Assembly: GCF_020149765.1 (NCBI RefSeq)
Contig: NZ_CP083809.1
Span: 1,798,001-1,862,000 of the forward strand
Direction: 5' to 3'
Length of the DNA: 64,000 nt
DNA from: Pantoea agglomerans
GTDB lineage: Bacteria; Pseudomonadota; Gammaproteobacteria; Enterobacterales; Enterobacteriaceae
This document shows positions 10,067 to 21,317 of the stretch, piece by piece (position 1 is the first letter of the stretch; every line of letters begins with the position of its first letter). A program made the position numbers and the translations under genes. The notes under the pieces are model-generated. The model saw nothing but the letters and a program-made list of their open reading frames with translations, was not told where the DNA came from and did not search any database.

Positions 10067-10698
10067 GGTGATTATCTTCATGCTGGCATGTCGGAAAATC
10101 CCTGGTGAAGACTTTTGACATGCAATTTCAGACTCATCATTGAGCCGTATTAACGCTGCATTTCCGGTAGCGCCGGTCTATTTTTTAAAGAAATCGCAAA
10201 GAGTAAGTTAAAATCTCGTTAATAACTTTCGCTGAAGCAACACTGTAAGATTAATAATACGAAAGTGATTGTTTGCGTTTCTGGCTCTGATTTTACCTGC
10301 AAATAATCGTCAAACAATCGATTAAGATTAATCTTAAAGAGAAATGTGAATAAATAGGGCCTTAAATCAATCTGCGGTTTTAAAGGCGGGTGTTAAGTGA
10401 ATCAACGCTGTCATCGAGGCGTTGTTTAGCAAATTGTCAGAACAATTCACTGGCGGGGGTGGGGATGCCAGATGAAAAAATGCTGCGGGAAGAGAGATAA
10501 AGCTTAACGCTCTTTTAATTGTCCCGTATCTCTAATGGATCCCGTGCTAACGCCATATATTAGCGGCAGCAATCAGAGGCTGCGGCGGCTAAAAGCATTT
10601 TTGCTTCAGCAGGTTGGCGAAAATCCGCTCACCGCGCTGCCGCGCGGCAAATTAATCATTGCCGCGCGCAGAGGGCCGTTGCGGTTAACAAGGTCGGG
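10067..10698. other. Long intergenic region, AT-rich on its left half
   Basis: About 630 bases with no convincing gene. The left half is AT-rich and probably carries the promoter of the protease at 9419-10066. It contains a perfect 16-bp palindrome at 10322-10337. The GC-rich right end has an open 61-codon frame (10535-10720) that has no ribosome site or recognisable motif and overlaps the MFS gene. Confidence 0.5.
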
Positions 10699-12048
10699 TC
10701 AACGCCGCTGCCAGCTGTGATATTCCGCATTACGCCGTCCCGGCGCGGTCTCCGGCAGCCGCGCCAGCCCCGCCAGCGAAATCAGCCCCAGCACCCCCAC
10801 ATAGATCGCCAGTCCATACCAGTGGCCGTTCGTGACCTGCAGGATTTTTACCGCAGTCAGGCCAAGGATGCCGCTGCCGATTAACGAGCCGATTTGCCAG
10901 ATTACGGCAATGCCGCTGCAGCGGATGTGGGTGGGAAACAGTTCGGGAAACCAGGACGCCTGCGGCGCGTAGCACATGCTGTGGCCCAGGGTCAGCGCCA
11001 CGATCATGGCGATCTGCGTCAGCCAGTAGCTGTTTTGCTGCAGGGCGAGGAAAAAGGGCACGATTGACAGCACGATCAGCAGCGCACCCAGCAGAAAGAC
11101 CGGTTTGCGACCGATGCGATCGGAAAGCGCGCCCATAAGCGGAATGGCGAAGATTTCCAGAATCACCGCCACGATCATGCTCTCCATCAGTACAGAGCTG
11201 TCGAGCTGATTCGCTTTGCCCCAGGCCAGGATAATCACCGTAAACAGCGCGAAAGCGCAGGCTTCAATCAGCTTTGCCGCTACGCCGTTGAGCACCAGGC
11301 CCGGCGAGGTCTGCATCACCTCTTTCAGCGGCCGCGATTCTGCCGCTTTGGTGGCGCGGATCTCGGCGAAAACCGGCGACTCGTCAATGCGCAGCCGAAT
11401 AAACAGGCCGACGATCACCAGCAGGGCGCTCAGCAGAAAAGGCACGCGCCAGCCCCAGCTCATCATCTGATCCGCCGTCAGCAGCGCATTCAGGCTTGCG
11501 AACAGCGCCAGCGGCAGCAGAAAGCCGGTCGGCGCGCCAATCTGCACCCAGCTGGCAAAATAGCCGCGCCGCGCGGGCTGCGCATACTCCGCCGTCATCA
11601 GCACCGCACCCGCCTGCTCGCCGCCAACGCCGAAGCCCTGCAGCAGGCGGATAACGATCAAGGATACCGGCGCCCAGATACCGATGGTGGCGTAGGTCGG
11701 CAGTAGCCCGATGCAAAAGGTGCCCAGGCCAACGATCAAAATAGTGACCACCAGCGCTTTTTTACGGCCCACCTTATCGCCGATATGGCCGAAGATAATT
11801 CCGCCGATCGGCCGCGCCAGAAAGCCGACGGCGTAGGTGGCGAAGGCGGCCAGGGTGCTGACCAGCGGATTATCGCTGGGAAAGAAAAGGTGGCCGAAGA
11901 AGAGTACCGCAGCGGTGCCGTAGGCGAAAAAGTCATAATATTCCGCAGCGGTGCCGATGGCGGATGCGCTGGCAACCCGGCGTATTACGCTGTTGTTGTC
12001 GGCGCGCGCGGCGCTAGCGCGTGCAGACTGGCTGGAGAGAGAGGTCAT
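10699..12048 (-). CDS. MFS transporter, metabolite:proton symporter (ShiA/ProP type)
   Basis: 449 residues and about 12 hydrophobic segments. The N-terminus ASAIGTAAEYYDFFAYGTAA, the loop-2 signature GHIGDKVGRKKALV and its repeat GALSDRIGRKPVF after helix 8, and RLLQGFGVGGEQAGAVL after helix 4 place it in the metabolite:H+ symporter branch that includes shikimate, alpha-ketoglutarate and proline/betaine carriers. The substrate cannot be read. The start MTSLSSQS is chosen (AGGCGA upstream); a Met 16 codons earlier lacks a site. Divergent from rluB. Confidence 0.88.
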   Translation of the reverse strand: MTSLSSQSARASAARADNNSVIRRVASASAIGTAAEYYDFFAYGTAAVLFFGHLFFPSDNPLVSTLAAFATYAVGFLARPIGGIIFGHIGDKVGRKKALVVTILIVGLGTFCIGLLPTYATIGIWAPVSLIVIRLLQGFGVGGEQAGAVLMTAEYAQPARRGYFASWVQIGAPTGFLLPLALFASLNALLTADQMMSWGWRVPFLLSALLVIVGLFIRLRIDESPVFAEIRATKAAESRPLKEVMQTSPGLVLNGVAAKLIEACAFALFTVIILAWGKANQLDSSVLMESMIVAVILEIFAIPLMGALSDRIGRKPVFLLGALLIVLSIVPFFLALQQNSYWLTQIAMIVALTLGHSMCYAPQASWFPELFPTHIRCSGIAVIWQIGSLIGSGILGLTAVKILQVTNGHWYGLAIYVGVLGLISLAGLARLPETAPGRRNAEYHSWQRR

Positions 12049-12274
12049 ATCAAGTCGCCTGTTAGTCAGAAGTGAGGCTACCATACAAGTCTGCATGCCG
12101 TTCTGTTGCGAAGAGGATCACAGTTGTTAAATAAGGTGCGCGGCGTCTATCCTGATTAAGCAGGTTACAAGTCGGTAAATTACAGGTATAATGGGCGGAA
12201 TGTCATAACTTAAGTTATTGATTTTAAAGAAAATTAACCCAAATGACGCCTGGGAAGGCGACAGTGAGGCCGCT

Positions 12275-13159
12275 ATGAGCGAAAAGTTACAGAAAGTCCT
12301 GGCACGTGCAGGCCACGGTTCCCGTCGTGAAATCGAAGCAAAAATCGCCGCCGGTCGCGTCAGTATCGATGGCAAACTCGCCACCCTGGGCGACCGCATT
12401 GAAAATGATAAATCCCTGAAAATCCGCATTGACGGCCATCTGGTCTCTATCGCCGAGTCGGCGACGGAAGTGTGCCGCGTGCTGGCCTACTATAAGCCTG
12501 AAGGCGAACTCTGCACCCGCAGCGACCCGGAAGGGCGCCCAACGGTGTTCGATCGTCTGCCGCGCCTGCGCGGCTCGCGCTGGATTGCGGTAGGGCGTCT
12601 TGACGTCAATACCTGCGGCCTGATGCTGTTTACTACCGACGGCGAGCTGGCGAACCGTCTGATGCACCCAAGCCGCGAAGTCGAGCGCGAATATGCCGTG
12701 CGCGTGTTTGGTCAGGTTGACGACGACAAAATCCGTCAGCTGAGCAAAGGGGTGCAGCTGGAGGATGGTCCGGCAGCCTTTAAAACGCTGCGCTTCGCCG
12801 GCGGCGAAGGGGTCAACCAGTGGTATAACGTTACCCTGACCGAAGGACGCAACCGCGAAGTGCGTCGCCTGTGGGAAGCGGTCGGCGTGCAGGTCAGCCG
12901 CCTGATGCGCGTGCGCTACGGCGATATCACCCTGCCGAAAGGCTTGCCGCGCGGCGGCTGGATGGAGATGGATCTGACGGCGGTGAACTATCTGCGCTCG
13001 CTGGTGGGGATGGATGACGAGACGGTCACCAAGCTGGCGGTGGAAAAAGATCGTCGCCGCACCAAGGCGAATCAGATCCGTCGCGCGGTTAAGCGCCACA
13101 CGCAGGTAAGCGGCAGCGGTCGACGCAGCAGCAACGGCGGCGGCGGCAAACGCGGCTAA
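12275..13159 (+). CDS. rluB: 23S rRNA pseudouridine(2605) synthase
   Basis: 294 residues. RluB isomerises U2605 of 23S rRNA. An S4-like RNA-binding domain ([20 protein letters not shown], about 1-60) precedes the catalytic domain; the catalytic Asp is in [10 protein letters not shown] (about residue 110). The basic tail ([18 protein letters not shown]) is typical of the enteric protein. The start MSEKLQK matches the family; the frame is open 19 codons upstream. Neighbours as in E. coli. Confidence 0.95.
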   Translation: MSEKLQKVLARAGHGSRREIEAKIAAGRVSIDGKLATLGDRIENDKSLKIRIDGHLVSIAESATEVCRVLAYYKPEGELCTRSDPEGRPTVFDRLPRLRGSRWIAVGRLDVNTCGLMLFTTDGELANRLMHPSREVEREYAVRVFGQVDDDKIRQLSKGVQLEDGPAAFKTLRFAGGEGVNQWYNVTLTEGRNREVRRLWEAVGVQVSRLMRVRYGDITLPKGLPRGGWMEMDLTAVNYLRSLVGMDDETVTKLAVEKDRRRTKANQIRRAVKRHTQVSGSGRRSSNGGGGKRG

Positions 13160-13161
13160 TA

Positions 13162-13191
13162 AAAACGCAGCTCTCGGGCTGCGTTTTTTTT
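13162..13191. terminator. Terminator between rluB and btuR
   Basis: Ten-bp stem (13162-13171 with 13178-13187) followed by a run of eight T from 13184 on the plus strand, with A residues on the other side. It serves rluB and probably the convergent btuR. Confidence 0.9.
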
Positions 13192-13193
13192 AC

Positions 13194-13784
13194 CTACCAG
13201 TCGATGCCTTGCTGCGCCTGTATCCCGGCGTCAAAGGCGTGCTTAACCGGCCGCATTTCGGTGACGGTGTCCGCCCTCTCTGTCAGCGCGCGATGGCAGC
13301 CACGTCCGGTCAGGATAACGCTCTGGTGCGCCGGACGCGCGTCCAGCGCGCGCTCCAGTTCGTCCAGCGGCAGATAATCCATGCTCACCATATAGGTGAT
13401 CTCGTCCAGCAGGACCAGATCCAGCGCCTCGTCCGCCAGCATGCGTCTGGCGTGCTGCCACACCGCCAGACAGGCCTCGGTGTCGGTTGCGCGGTTCTGC
13501 GTCTCCCAGGTAAAGCCGGTGGACATGACCTGAAACTCCACGCCGTGCTGCGACAGCAGATTGCGCTCGCCGTTGGGCCATTCGCCCTTGATAAACTGAA
13601 TCACACCCACCTTTTTGCCGTGCCCGACGGCGCGCAGCGCGGTGCCGAAAGCGGCGGTGGTTTTGCCTTTGCCGTTGCCGGTAAAGACCATCAGGATACC
13701 GCGCGTTTCCGTAGCGGCGGCGATGCGCGCATCAACCTGCTCTTTCAGCCGCTGCTGCCGCTGCTGGTGGCGATCGTCGCGCAT
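13194..13784 (-). CDS. btuR: Corrinoid adenosyltransferase
   Basis: 196 residues. It transfers adenosyl from ATP to cob(I)alamin, making adenosylcobalamin from scavenged corrinoids. The P-loop is FTGNGKGKTTAAFGTALRA (about residue 34), with LVLLDEITYMVSMDYLPLDE as the Walker B-like region and VILTGRGCH near the end. The ATG shares one base with the yciK stop, so the two are translationally coupled. Confidence 0.96.
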   Translation of the reverse strand: MRDDRHQQRQQRLKEQVDARIAAATETRGILMVFTGNGKGKTTAAFGTALRAVGHGKKVGVIQFIKGEWPNGERNLLSQHGVEFQVMSTGFTWETQNRATDTEACLAVWQHARRMLADEALDLVLLDEITYMVSMDYLPLDELERALDARPAHQSVILTGRGCHRALTERADTVTEMRPVKHAFDAGIQAQQGIDW

Positions 13785-14545
13785 TACTCTGCCGCTCCGG
13801 GCTTGCGTCCGGGCTGCGCGTCGAAGCTGATGCCGCTTTTGCGGCGGCTGTCGTCGCCCATAACATAAAGGTAGAGCGGCATTAAGTCCGCTGGCGTTTT
13901 CAGCTTGCCGGCATCTTCCTGCGGAAAGGCGGAGGCGCGCATTTTGGTGCGCGTGCCGCCTGGGTTAATGCAGTTTACCCGCAGCGACTGATTCTTATAC
14001 TCATCCGCCAGCACCTGCATCATGCCTTCGGTGGCGAACTTCGATACCGCATAGGCGCCCCAGCCCGCGCGGCCGGTGCGGCCAACGCTGGAGGTGGTGA
14101 AGACCAGCGAGCCGGCGCTCGACTTCAGCAGCAGCGGCAGCAGGGCCTGGGTCAGAAAGAAGGTGGCGTCGAGGTTGATTTTCATAACCTGCTGCCAGAC
14201 CTGCGGATCCAGCTCGGCCAGCGGCACGATCTCGCCTAATATGCCGGCGTTGTGCAGCACGCCGTCGAGGCGCGGGAACTGCTGCGCCAGCCGATCGGCC
14301 AGCTGCTGACAGGATGCCGGGGTCGCCTGCGCCAGATCGAACACCAGGCAGTGCGCCGGGCGCAGGCCCAGCTGGGCGATTGCCTGCTGCGTTTGCTCCA
14401 GCCGCGGCAGATTGCGGCCCAGCAGAATGACTTCCGCGCCGTAGCGCGCATAGGTAATGGCGGCTTCCCGGCCGATGCCGTCTGAGGCGCCGGTGACGAG
14501 AATAATGCGGTTTTGCAGCAGGTCGCTTTTCGGTTGATAGTGCAC
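13784..14545 (-). CDS. yciK: YciK-family short-chain oxidoreductase
   Basis: 253 residues, a classical SDR. The NAD(P) motif GASDGIGREAA is at about residue 19, NNAG-like LHNAGILGE follows, and the catalytic Tyr-Lys pair is in YAVSKFA. The substrate is not known. The order btuR-yciK with overlap and divergence from sohB matches E. coli. Confidence 0.94.
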   Translation of the reverse strand: MHYQPKSDLLQNRIILVTGASDGIGREAAITYARYGAEVILLGRNLPRLEQTQQAIAQLGLRPAHCLVFDLAQATPASCQQLADRLAQQFPRLDGVLHNAGILGEIVPLAELDPQVWQQVMKINLDATFFLTQALLPLLLKSSAGSLVFTTSSVGRTGRAGWGAYAVSKFATEGMMQVLADEYKNQSLRVNCINPGGTRTKMRASAFPQEDAGKLKTPADLMPLYLYVMGDDSRRKSGISFDAQPGRKPGAAE

Positions 14546-14719
14546 GGCGATGTCCTTGAGCGCGTAAACGGGTTTTTGGCTTTATGCCTCAATTCGCCGC
14601 AGGGCGCAATCATCCTCAGGCGCTTTCTGTGCCGGCCGCTGGCATTTCAGGCGACGCGCGGCGCTAAACCCGGTAAACTCTCCGATCGGTGCTAATTCTC
14701 TGTTTAATAAGGCGGCAGA

Positions 14720-15769
14720 ATGGATTTACTCTCCAGTTATGGATTATTTCTCGCTAAAGCGGTAACGGTGGTGGTCGCCGTCGCCGCCGTTGTGGCGATT
14801 ATCGTCAACGCGGCGCTGCGCAAGCGCGGGCAGGCGGCCGGTCAGCTGCGGCTGACGCACCTGGGCGACGACTATCAGCAAATGAAGGACGATCTGCAGC
14901 TGGCTAAAATGAAGCCGCAGGTGCAGAAAGTGTGGTTGAAACAGCATAAGAAAGCGGAAAAGCAGAAGGTGAAAGCGGAGAAGCGCGCTGCGAAGCAGGG
15001 CGCTGTCGCCAGCCAGAAGCCGACGCTCTACGTGCTCGACTTTAAGGGCAGCATGGATGCCGGCGAAGTGGCCGCGCTGCGCGAAGAGGTCTCCGCCGTG
15101 CTGGCGGTGGCGGAAAAGGGCGACGAAGTGCTGCTGCGGCTGGAGAGCCCGGGCGGCGTAGTTCATGGCTATGGCCTGGCGGCGTCGCAGCTGCAGCGCC
15201 TGCGCGATCGCGGCCTGCGCCTGACGGCGGCGGTCGACAAGGTGGCCGCCAGCGGCGGCTACATGATGGCCTGCGTCGCTGACCGCATCGTAGCGGCGCC
15301 TTTCGCCATTCTCGGCTCTATCGGCGTGGTGGCGCAGATCCCTAACTTCAATCGTCTGCTCAAGCGCAACGATATCGACGTCGAGCTGCATACTGCCGGG
15401 CAGTACAAGCGTACCCTGACGCTGTTTGGTGAAAATACTGACGAGGGCCGCGAAAAGTTTCAGGAAGATCTTAATGAAACCCATCTGCTGTTTAAAGACT
15501 TTGTACACCAGATGCGTCCGTCACTCGATATCGACAAAGTCGCGACCGGCGAGCACTGGTATGGCCGACAGGCGATCGCGTTAAATCTTATCGACGATAT
15601 CATCACCAGCGACGAGCTGATCATTAGCCAGATGGATCTCTTTAATGTGCTGGGCGTTCACTATGCGCGCCGCCGCAAGATGATCGACCGCGTGACCCAC
15701 AGCGCCGGCTCGGTGGCAGAACGCCTGCTGATGAAGTGGTGGCAGCGCGGCGAGAAACCGCTGCTTTAG
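14720..15769 (+). CDS. sohB: Inner-membrane peptidase SohB (S49 family)
   Basis: 349 residues. An N-terminal membrane helix (about 8-32) precedes a charged Lys/Glu-rich linker (HKKAEKQKVKAEKRAAK) and a SppA-type protease domain. The nucleophile serine is in VAASGGYMMACVADR (about residue 180) and the general-base lysine lies in the YKRTLTLFGEN region. In E. coli multicopy sohB suppresses degP mutants. The start at AAGGCGGCAGA-ATG is supported. Confidence 0.95.
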   Translation: MDLLSSYGLFLAKAVTVVVAVAAVVAIIVNAALRKRGQAAGQLRLTHLGDDYQQMKDDLQLAKMKPQVQKVWLKQHKKAEKQKVKAEKRAAKQGAVASQKPTLYVLDFKGSMDAGEVAALREEVSAVLAVAEKGDEVLLRLESPGGVVHGYGLAASQLQRLRDRGLRLTAAVDKVAASGGYMMACVADRIVAAPFAILGSIGVVAQIPNFNRLLKRNDIDVELHTAGQYKRTLTLFGENTDEGREKFQEDLNETHLLFKDFVHQMRPSLDIDKVATGEHWYGRQAIALNLIDDIITSDELIISQMDLFNVLGVHYARRRKMIDRVTHSAGSVAERLLMKWWQRGEKPLL

Positions 15770-15931
15770 CAGGTTGTCAGGCTGACGCGAGCGGACTCCC
15801 GCAGGCAGGCGTCCCGCGCAAGAGTCTGCGCGGGACCCGCACGCAGGGAGACGGCGTTGGCCGCTGTGCCATCGGGGCCAGCCATCGCGCAGCCCCCTCC
15901 CGCTAAACCAACCCGGCTGACGCCGGATTTT
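15770..15931. other. Intergenic region with two hairpins after sohB
   Basis: A perfect 10-bp GC-rich stem with a 6-base loop (15811-15820 with 15827-15836) has no T tract. A second stem (15913-15917 with 15922-15926) followed by TTTTTT is a likely rho-independent terminator for sohB. Confidence 0.7.
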
Positions 15932-16180
15932 TTATGCCAGGTGATAGCGCGACGAGAGGGTCAGCGCCAGGTATTTAAAGACGTTAAACACCGCTGTGGT
16001 TTTCGCCGTCGGCAGCCCTTCGTCATCAAGAAAAAAGGGGCCGCGAAACACCAGCACGTCGCCCTGCTGAATCACCTCGTCAGCTTCCATCCCGGCAAAA
16101 TAATCGTCATGTTCGCGGATAAGCGAATTGGCTTTTTCCAGTAGCGCCTGGCGTGAAATGGGTTGGGTATTTTTCTGCAT
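15932..16180 (-). CDS. yciN: YciN family protein (DUF2498)
   Basis: 82 residues, the usual length. The motifs [36 protein letters not shown] and the LSSRYHL end follow the E. coli YciN pattern. It is soluble and its function is unknown. Convergent with sohB and divergent from topA, as in E. coli. Confidence 0.93.
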   Translation of the reverse strand: MQKNTQPISRQALLEKANSLIREHDDYFAGMEADEVIQQGDVLVFRGPFFLDDEGLPTAKTTAVFNVFKYLALTLSSRYHLA

Positions 16181-16551
16181 TAATTATCGCCTTTTTGACA
16201 TGCTCAAAATCCTTTCTATATTACGTGCCGAAAGCGCTGCGCGGCAAATCAGCAAAACGTCTGAAAATCTGGCGCAAAATTCAACTGAGTGCTAATTAAG
16301 TTGCGTAACGAATTTTATCAGGTAGAGTGTGGGCGATTCAGATTTCAGGGAGATCACACCGGGATGTGTGATTGTGTCAGATGAAAAAGTCGCTCTTATT
16401 CATACCCTTGCATAAACATATGCCAGCTGGCCCGAGATTGACCCCGCAGCCTTGAAAAGCAAAAGAGGCGCAACAATATTGAACCCAATGGGTTTCTGGG
16501 CATCAAATCCTCTCCCGTTTATCAGGACGTTTTCATTAGGTAAAGGTACAT
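16181..16551. promoter_or_regulatory. topA/yciN divergent control region
   Basis: 370 bases between divergent genes, partly AT-rich, expected to hold the topA promoters (several supercoiling-sensitive ones in E. coli). A perfect 7-bp inverted repeat with a 6-base spacer lies at 16353-16372 (ATCACAC and GTGTGAT). The topA ribosome site is AGGTAAAGGTACAT before the ATG. Confidence 0.55.
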
Positions 16552-19149
16552 ATGGGTAAAGCACTCGTCATCGTTGAGTCCCCGGCAAAGGCCAAAACAA
16601 TCAATAAATACCTCGGTAGTGACTACGTGGTGAAATCCAGCGTCGGTCATATCCGTGATTTGCCGACCAGTGGTTCAACCGCGAAAAAGAGTGCTGACGG
16701 GGCCGGCGACAAAAAAGCGAAAAAAGTTAAAAAAGATGAAAAGGCTGCGCTGGTCAGCCGCATGGGCGTCGACCCGTATCACGGCTGGAAGGCGGATTAT
16801 CAAATCCTGCCCGGCAAGGAAAAAGTCGTCTCTGAACTGAAAGCGCTGGCGCAGAATGCCGACCACATCTATCTCGCAACCGACCTTGACCGCGAAGGGG
16901 AAGCCATCGCCTGGCACCTGCGGGAAGTGATCGGCGGCGACGACAAGCGCTTCAGCCGCGTGGTGTTTAACGAAATCACCAAAAATGCGATTCGTCAGGC
17001 GTTCGAAACGCCGGGCGAACTTAATATCGACCGCGTCAACGCCCAGCAGGCGCGCCGCTTTATGGACCGCGTCGTCGGCTATATGGTTTCGCCGCTGCTG
17101 TGGAAGAAAATCGCCCGCGGTCTCTCCGCCGGCCGCGTGCAGTCCGTCGCGGTGCGTCTGGTGGTTGAGCGCGAGCGCGAGATCAAAGCGTTCGTGCCGG
17201 AAGAGTACTGGGAGCTGAACGCCGATCTGCATACGGCGAAAGGCGATCTGCTGGCGATGTCCGTCACGCACCAGAACGACAGCCCGTTCCGTCCGGTCAA
17301 CGGCGAACAGACGCAGGCCGCCGTCGCGCTGCTGGAAAATGCGCGCTATGAAGTCGTGGATCGCGAAGATAAACCGACCAGCAGCAAGCCTGGCGCGCCG
17401 TTTATTACCTCGACGCTGCAGCAGGCGGCAAGTACGCGACTCGGCTTCGGCGTGAAGAAAACCATGATGATGGCGCAGCGCCTGTATGAAGCGGGCCACA
17501 TCACCTACATGCGTACCGACTCCACCAACCTGAGCCAGGATGCGCTGGCGATGGCGCGCGGCTATATCGACAAAAACTTCGGCAAAAAGTATCTGCCGGA
17601 GACGGCGAACACCTACGCCAGCAAAGATAACTCGCAGGAAGCGCACGAAGCGATCCGTCCTTCTGACGTCAACGTAGTGGCGGAAAAGCTCAAGGATATG
17701 GAAGCGGACGCGCAGAAGCTCTATCAGCTGATCTGGCGTCAGTTCGTCGCCTGTCAGATGATGCCGGCGCAGTACGACTCTACCACGCTTACCGTTGCCG
17801 CCGGCGACTTCAGGCTGAAGGCAAAAGGGCGCACGCTGCGCTTTGACGGCTGGACCCGCGTAATGCCAGCGCTGCGCAAAAATGATGAAGACCGCACGCT
17901 GCCGCACGTAGCCAAAGGCGAGACGCTGGATCTGCAGCAGCTGATGCCAAGCCAGCACTTTACCAAGCCGCCGGCGCGCTTCAGCGAAGCTTCTCTGGTG
18001 CGCGAGCTGGAAAAGCGCGGCATTGGCCGTCCGTCTACCTACGCCGCTATTATCTCGACCATTCAGGACCGCGGCTACGTGCGCGTTGAGAACCGCCGTT
18101 TCTACGCCGAGAAGATGGGCGAGATCGTCACCGATCGCCTGGAAGAGAACTTCCGCGATCTGATGAACTACGACTTTACCGCCACCATGGAAGACAGCCT
18201 CGACCGCGTCGCCAATAACCAGGCGGAGTGGAAAGGGGTGCTGGATAACTTCTTTAGCGACTTTACGCAGCAGCTGGACAAAGCTGAGAAGGATCCGGAA
18301 GAGGGCGGCATGCAGCCGAACCAGATGGTGCTTACCTCTATCGACTGTCCTGCCTGCGGACGCAAGATGGGCATCCGCACCGCCAGCACCGGCGTATTCC
18401 TCGGCTGTTCGGGCTATGCGCTGCCGCCGAAAGAGCGCTGCAAGCAGACCATCAACCTGATCCCGGAAAACGAAGTGCTGAACGTGCTGGAAGGCGACGA
18501 CGCCGAAACCAATGCGTTGCGCGCGCGCCGCCGCTGCCAGAAGTGCGGCACGGCGATGGACAGCTACCTGATCGATCCGCAGCGCAAGCTGCACGTCTGC
18601 GGTAACAACCCGGAGTGTGACGGTTATGAGATCGAGCAGGGCGAATTCCGCATCAAAGGCTACGACGGCCCGGTGGTGGAGTGTGAGAAGTGCGGGTCGG
18701 AAATGCACCTGAAGATGGGGCGTTTCGGTAAGTATATGGCCTGCACCAACGACGACTGTAAGAACACGCGTAAAATCCTGCGTAACGGTGAGGTCGCGCC
18801 GCCGAAAGAAGATCCGGTGCCGCTGCCAGAACTGCCGTGTGAGAAATCGGACGCCTATTTCGTGCTGCGTGACGGGGCGGCCGGCGTCTTCCTCGCCGCC
18901 AACACCTTCCCGAAATCGCGCGAAACCCGCGCGCCGCTGGTGGAAGAGCTGCAGCGCTTTAAAGATCGTCTGCCCGAGAAGCTGCGTTACCTGGCTGATG
19001 CGCCGGCGACCGATGCTGACGGCAATAAGACCATGGTGCGCTTTAGCCGCAAAACGAAACAGCAGTATGTCGCCTCTGAAAAAGAGGGGAAAGCGACGGG
19101 CTGGTCTGCGTTTTACATCGACGGCAAGTGGCAGGAAGCGAAAAAGTAA
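16552..19149 (+). CDS. topA: DNA topoisomerase I
   Basis: 865 residues, the E. coli length. A type IA enzyme that relaxes negative supercoils. The Toprim domain has [13 protein letters not shown] (about 111), and the nucleophile is Tyr319 in [15 protein letters not shown]. Three C-terminal four-cysteine zinc ribbons are visible (CPACGRKM..., CQKCGTAM..., CEKCGSEM...) before the tail domains. The GATGAAAAAG-rich N-terminal insertion ([11 protein letters not shown]) is a lysine-rich loop. Followed by cysB in the same direction. Confidence 0.98.
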   Translation: MGKALVIVESPAKAKTINKYLGSDYVVKSSVGHIRDLPTSGSTAKKSADGAGDKKAKKVKKDEKAALVSRMGVDPYHGWKADYQILPGKEKVVSELKALAQNADHIYLATDLDREGEAIAWHLREVIGGDDKRFSRVVFNEITKNAIRQAFETPGELNIDRVNAQQARRFMDRVVGYMVSPLLWKKIARGLSAGRVQSVAVRLVVEREREIKAFVPEEYWELNADLHTAKGDLLAMSVTHQNDSPFRPVNGEQTQAAVALLENARYEVVDREDKPTSSKPGAPFITSTLQQAASTRLGFGVKKTMMMAQRLYEAGHITYMRTDSTNLSQDALAMARGYIDKNFGKKYLPETANTYASKDNSQEAHEAIRPSDVNVVAEKLKDMEADAQKLYQLIWRQFVACQMMPAQYDSTTLTVAAGDFRLKAKGRTLRFDGWTRVMPALRKNDEDRTLPHVAKGETLDLQQLMPSQHFTKPPARFSEASLVRELEKRGIGRPSTYAAIISTIQDRGYVRVENRRFYAEKMGEIVTDRLEENFRDLMNYDFTATMEDSLDRVANNQAEWKGVLDNFFSDFTQQLDKAEKDPEEGGMQPNQMVLTSIDCPACGRKMGIRTASTGVFLGCSGYALPPKERCKQTINLIPENEVLNVLEGDDAETNALRARRRCQKCGTAMDSYLIDPQRKLHVCGNNPECDGYEIEQGEFRIKGYDGPVVECEKCGSEMHLKMGRFGKYMACTNDDCKNTRKILRNGEVAPPKEDPVPLPELPCEKSDAYFVLRDGAAGVFLAANTFPKSRETRAPLVEELQRFKDRLPEKLRYLADAPATDADGNKTMVRFSRKTKQQYVASEKEGKATGWSAFYIDGKWQEAKK

Positions 19150-19167
19150 TCTCCTCCCTCCTTATCT

Positions 19168-19192
19168 AAGGCCAGCAATGCTGGCCTTTTTC
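19168..19192 (+). terminator. topA terminator
   Basis: Nine-bp stem (19168-19176 with 19180-19188), three-base loop and T run. Confidence 0.9.
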
Positions 19193-19269
19193 TTAGCCTT
19201 ATATCAAAACGTTCTACATTCTTTCCTGCGATGATATAGTGGTTATAGCATTTCCGACACTTCCTGTGA

Positions 19270-20322
<1,053 letters not shown>

Positions 20323-20346
20323 GTCCGCGTTTCGTTTAGCATTTTT

Positions 20347-20372
20347 AAAGGCTGCCCCGGGCAGCCTTTTTT
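20347..20372 (+). terminator. cysB terminator
   Basis: Ten-bp stem (20347-20356 with 20360-20369) with three-base loop and six T. Confidence 0.9.
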
Positions 20373-20817
20373 GTGCGTAGTCGTTAGCGCCACCTCAATG
20401 TCGAAAAATTTTATTATTTTTTTGTAAATGAAACATCGATCACATGTTTTCTTGTTTGCATTACTTAAATGAGAAACAGTACACAAATTTTACTTTGCCG
20501 CTTTGCGCACTGCCAGGATAATTCCCATACTCCAGTTAAGACCTGATGTGAAAGCGCTTTTTATCAGGACTTATAAAGTTAACTCAAGAATAAGTTGGCC
20601 CTAATCGCAATTTAACTCAAATTTGCAATGTAATAATTCAATTAAGGAAATGTGTCGCGGTTCATTATTTCTTAAGTTTGCAGGCCACGTTGATTAATAG
20701 TCTTAATCGTTGTGCTCAATAAAAATAACTGGATTTTCGGCCTTAATGAGTTTAGGATTCGTCCTAAATCTTAATCGATGTTATCAATCGTTTTATTGAG
20801 AGTGATTATCAAAAACT
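20373..20817. promoter_or_regulatory. AT-rich leader upstream of the small-protein cluster
   Basis: About 445 AT-rich bases without a gene. It must hold the promoter for the ymiA cluster. A perfect 7-bp inverted repeat with a TTCG loop lies at 20751-20768 (TTTAGGA and TCCTAAA), about 50 bases before the ymiA start, either an operator or a 5' UTR hairpin. Confidence 0.5.
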
Positions 20818-20976
20818 ATGGATACGAGACTGACTGTACAACCGGACTTCCGGGCAAAAAGCACCAAGGTTGAGCGTTCTGGTAACATCCGTCGCAAAGC
20901 CTGGTTAACCGTAATAGCTGCTTCTGCGCTGTTCTGGGTGGTTGTAGCATTGATGATCTGGCGTATATGGGGCTAA
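20818..20976 (+). CDS. ymiA: YmiA family small membrane protein
   Basis: 52 residues. A basic cytoplasmic N-terminus (RSGNIRRKAWLTV) is followed by one hydrophobic helix, ASALFWVVVALMIWRIWG, closely resembling the E. coli YmiA end. It lies between cysB and acnA as in E. coli. The function is unknown. It was found by reading the frame directly; no strong ribosome site precedes the ATG. Confidence 0.8.
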   Translation: MDTRLTVQPDFRAKSTKVERSGNIRRKAWLTVIAASALFWVVVALMIWRIWG

Positions 20977-20979
20977 ACC

Positions 20980-21159
20980 ATGTGGGCGAACACACTCAGC
21001 CGTAAACAGTCGTTATCCGCGCCACAGCTGCAGGCTCCAGGTTGCAAAAGCAAAGAGAGCAGCGTGACGGAACACAAAGTGACTATCCCGGATAGCTGGG
21101 AACTGAGTGAAAATAAGCGTCACTTCATCGAGTCTTTCATGGACACGAAAGCCAAATAA
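20980..21159 (+). CDS. Small soluble protein downstream of ymiA
   Basis: 59 residues beginning MWANTLSRKQSL and ending HFIESFMDTKAK, hydrophilic with one Cys. It begins 3 bases after the ymiA stop, with GGGG eight bases before its ATG, so the two are probably co-translated. Its position corresponds to E. coli yciX, but I cannot assert homology from sequence. The C-terminal half (IPDSWELSENKRHFIESFM) looks like an ordered helical motif. Confidence 0.6.
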   Translation: MWANTLSRKQSLSAPQLQAPGCKSKESSVTEHKVTIPDSWELSENKRHFIESFMDTKAK

Positions 21160-21317
21160 TCAGCAGGCGCTACTGGCTTCGCCAGTGTAATACCTCTTTC
21201 CGGTTATCCGGCGAGCAAATTAAAAGCCAATCTTTACACTCAGCATATAAAAAGGGTGTCATCACATAACGGATGACAGCAGGACTTTTTTACGCCCGAA
21301 TTCGGGAGGAGTGACGT

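Noticed and set aside
10535..10720. 61-codon ORF before the MFS gene
   Set aside because: No ribosome site, no motif, and it overlaps the MFS 3' end on the other strand.
16675..18708. 677-codon ORF opposite topA
   Set aside because: Antisense shadow of topA codons; composition is unlike any protein family.
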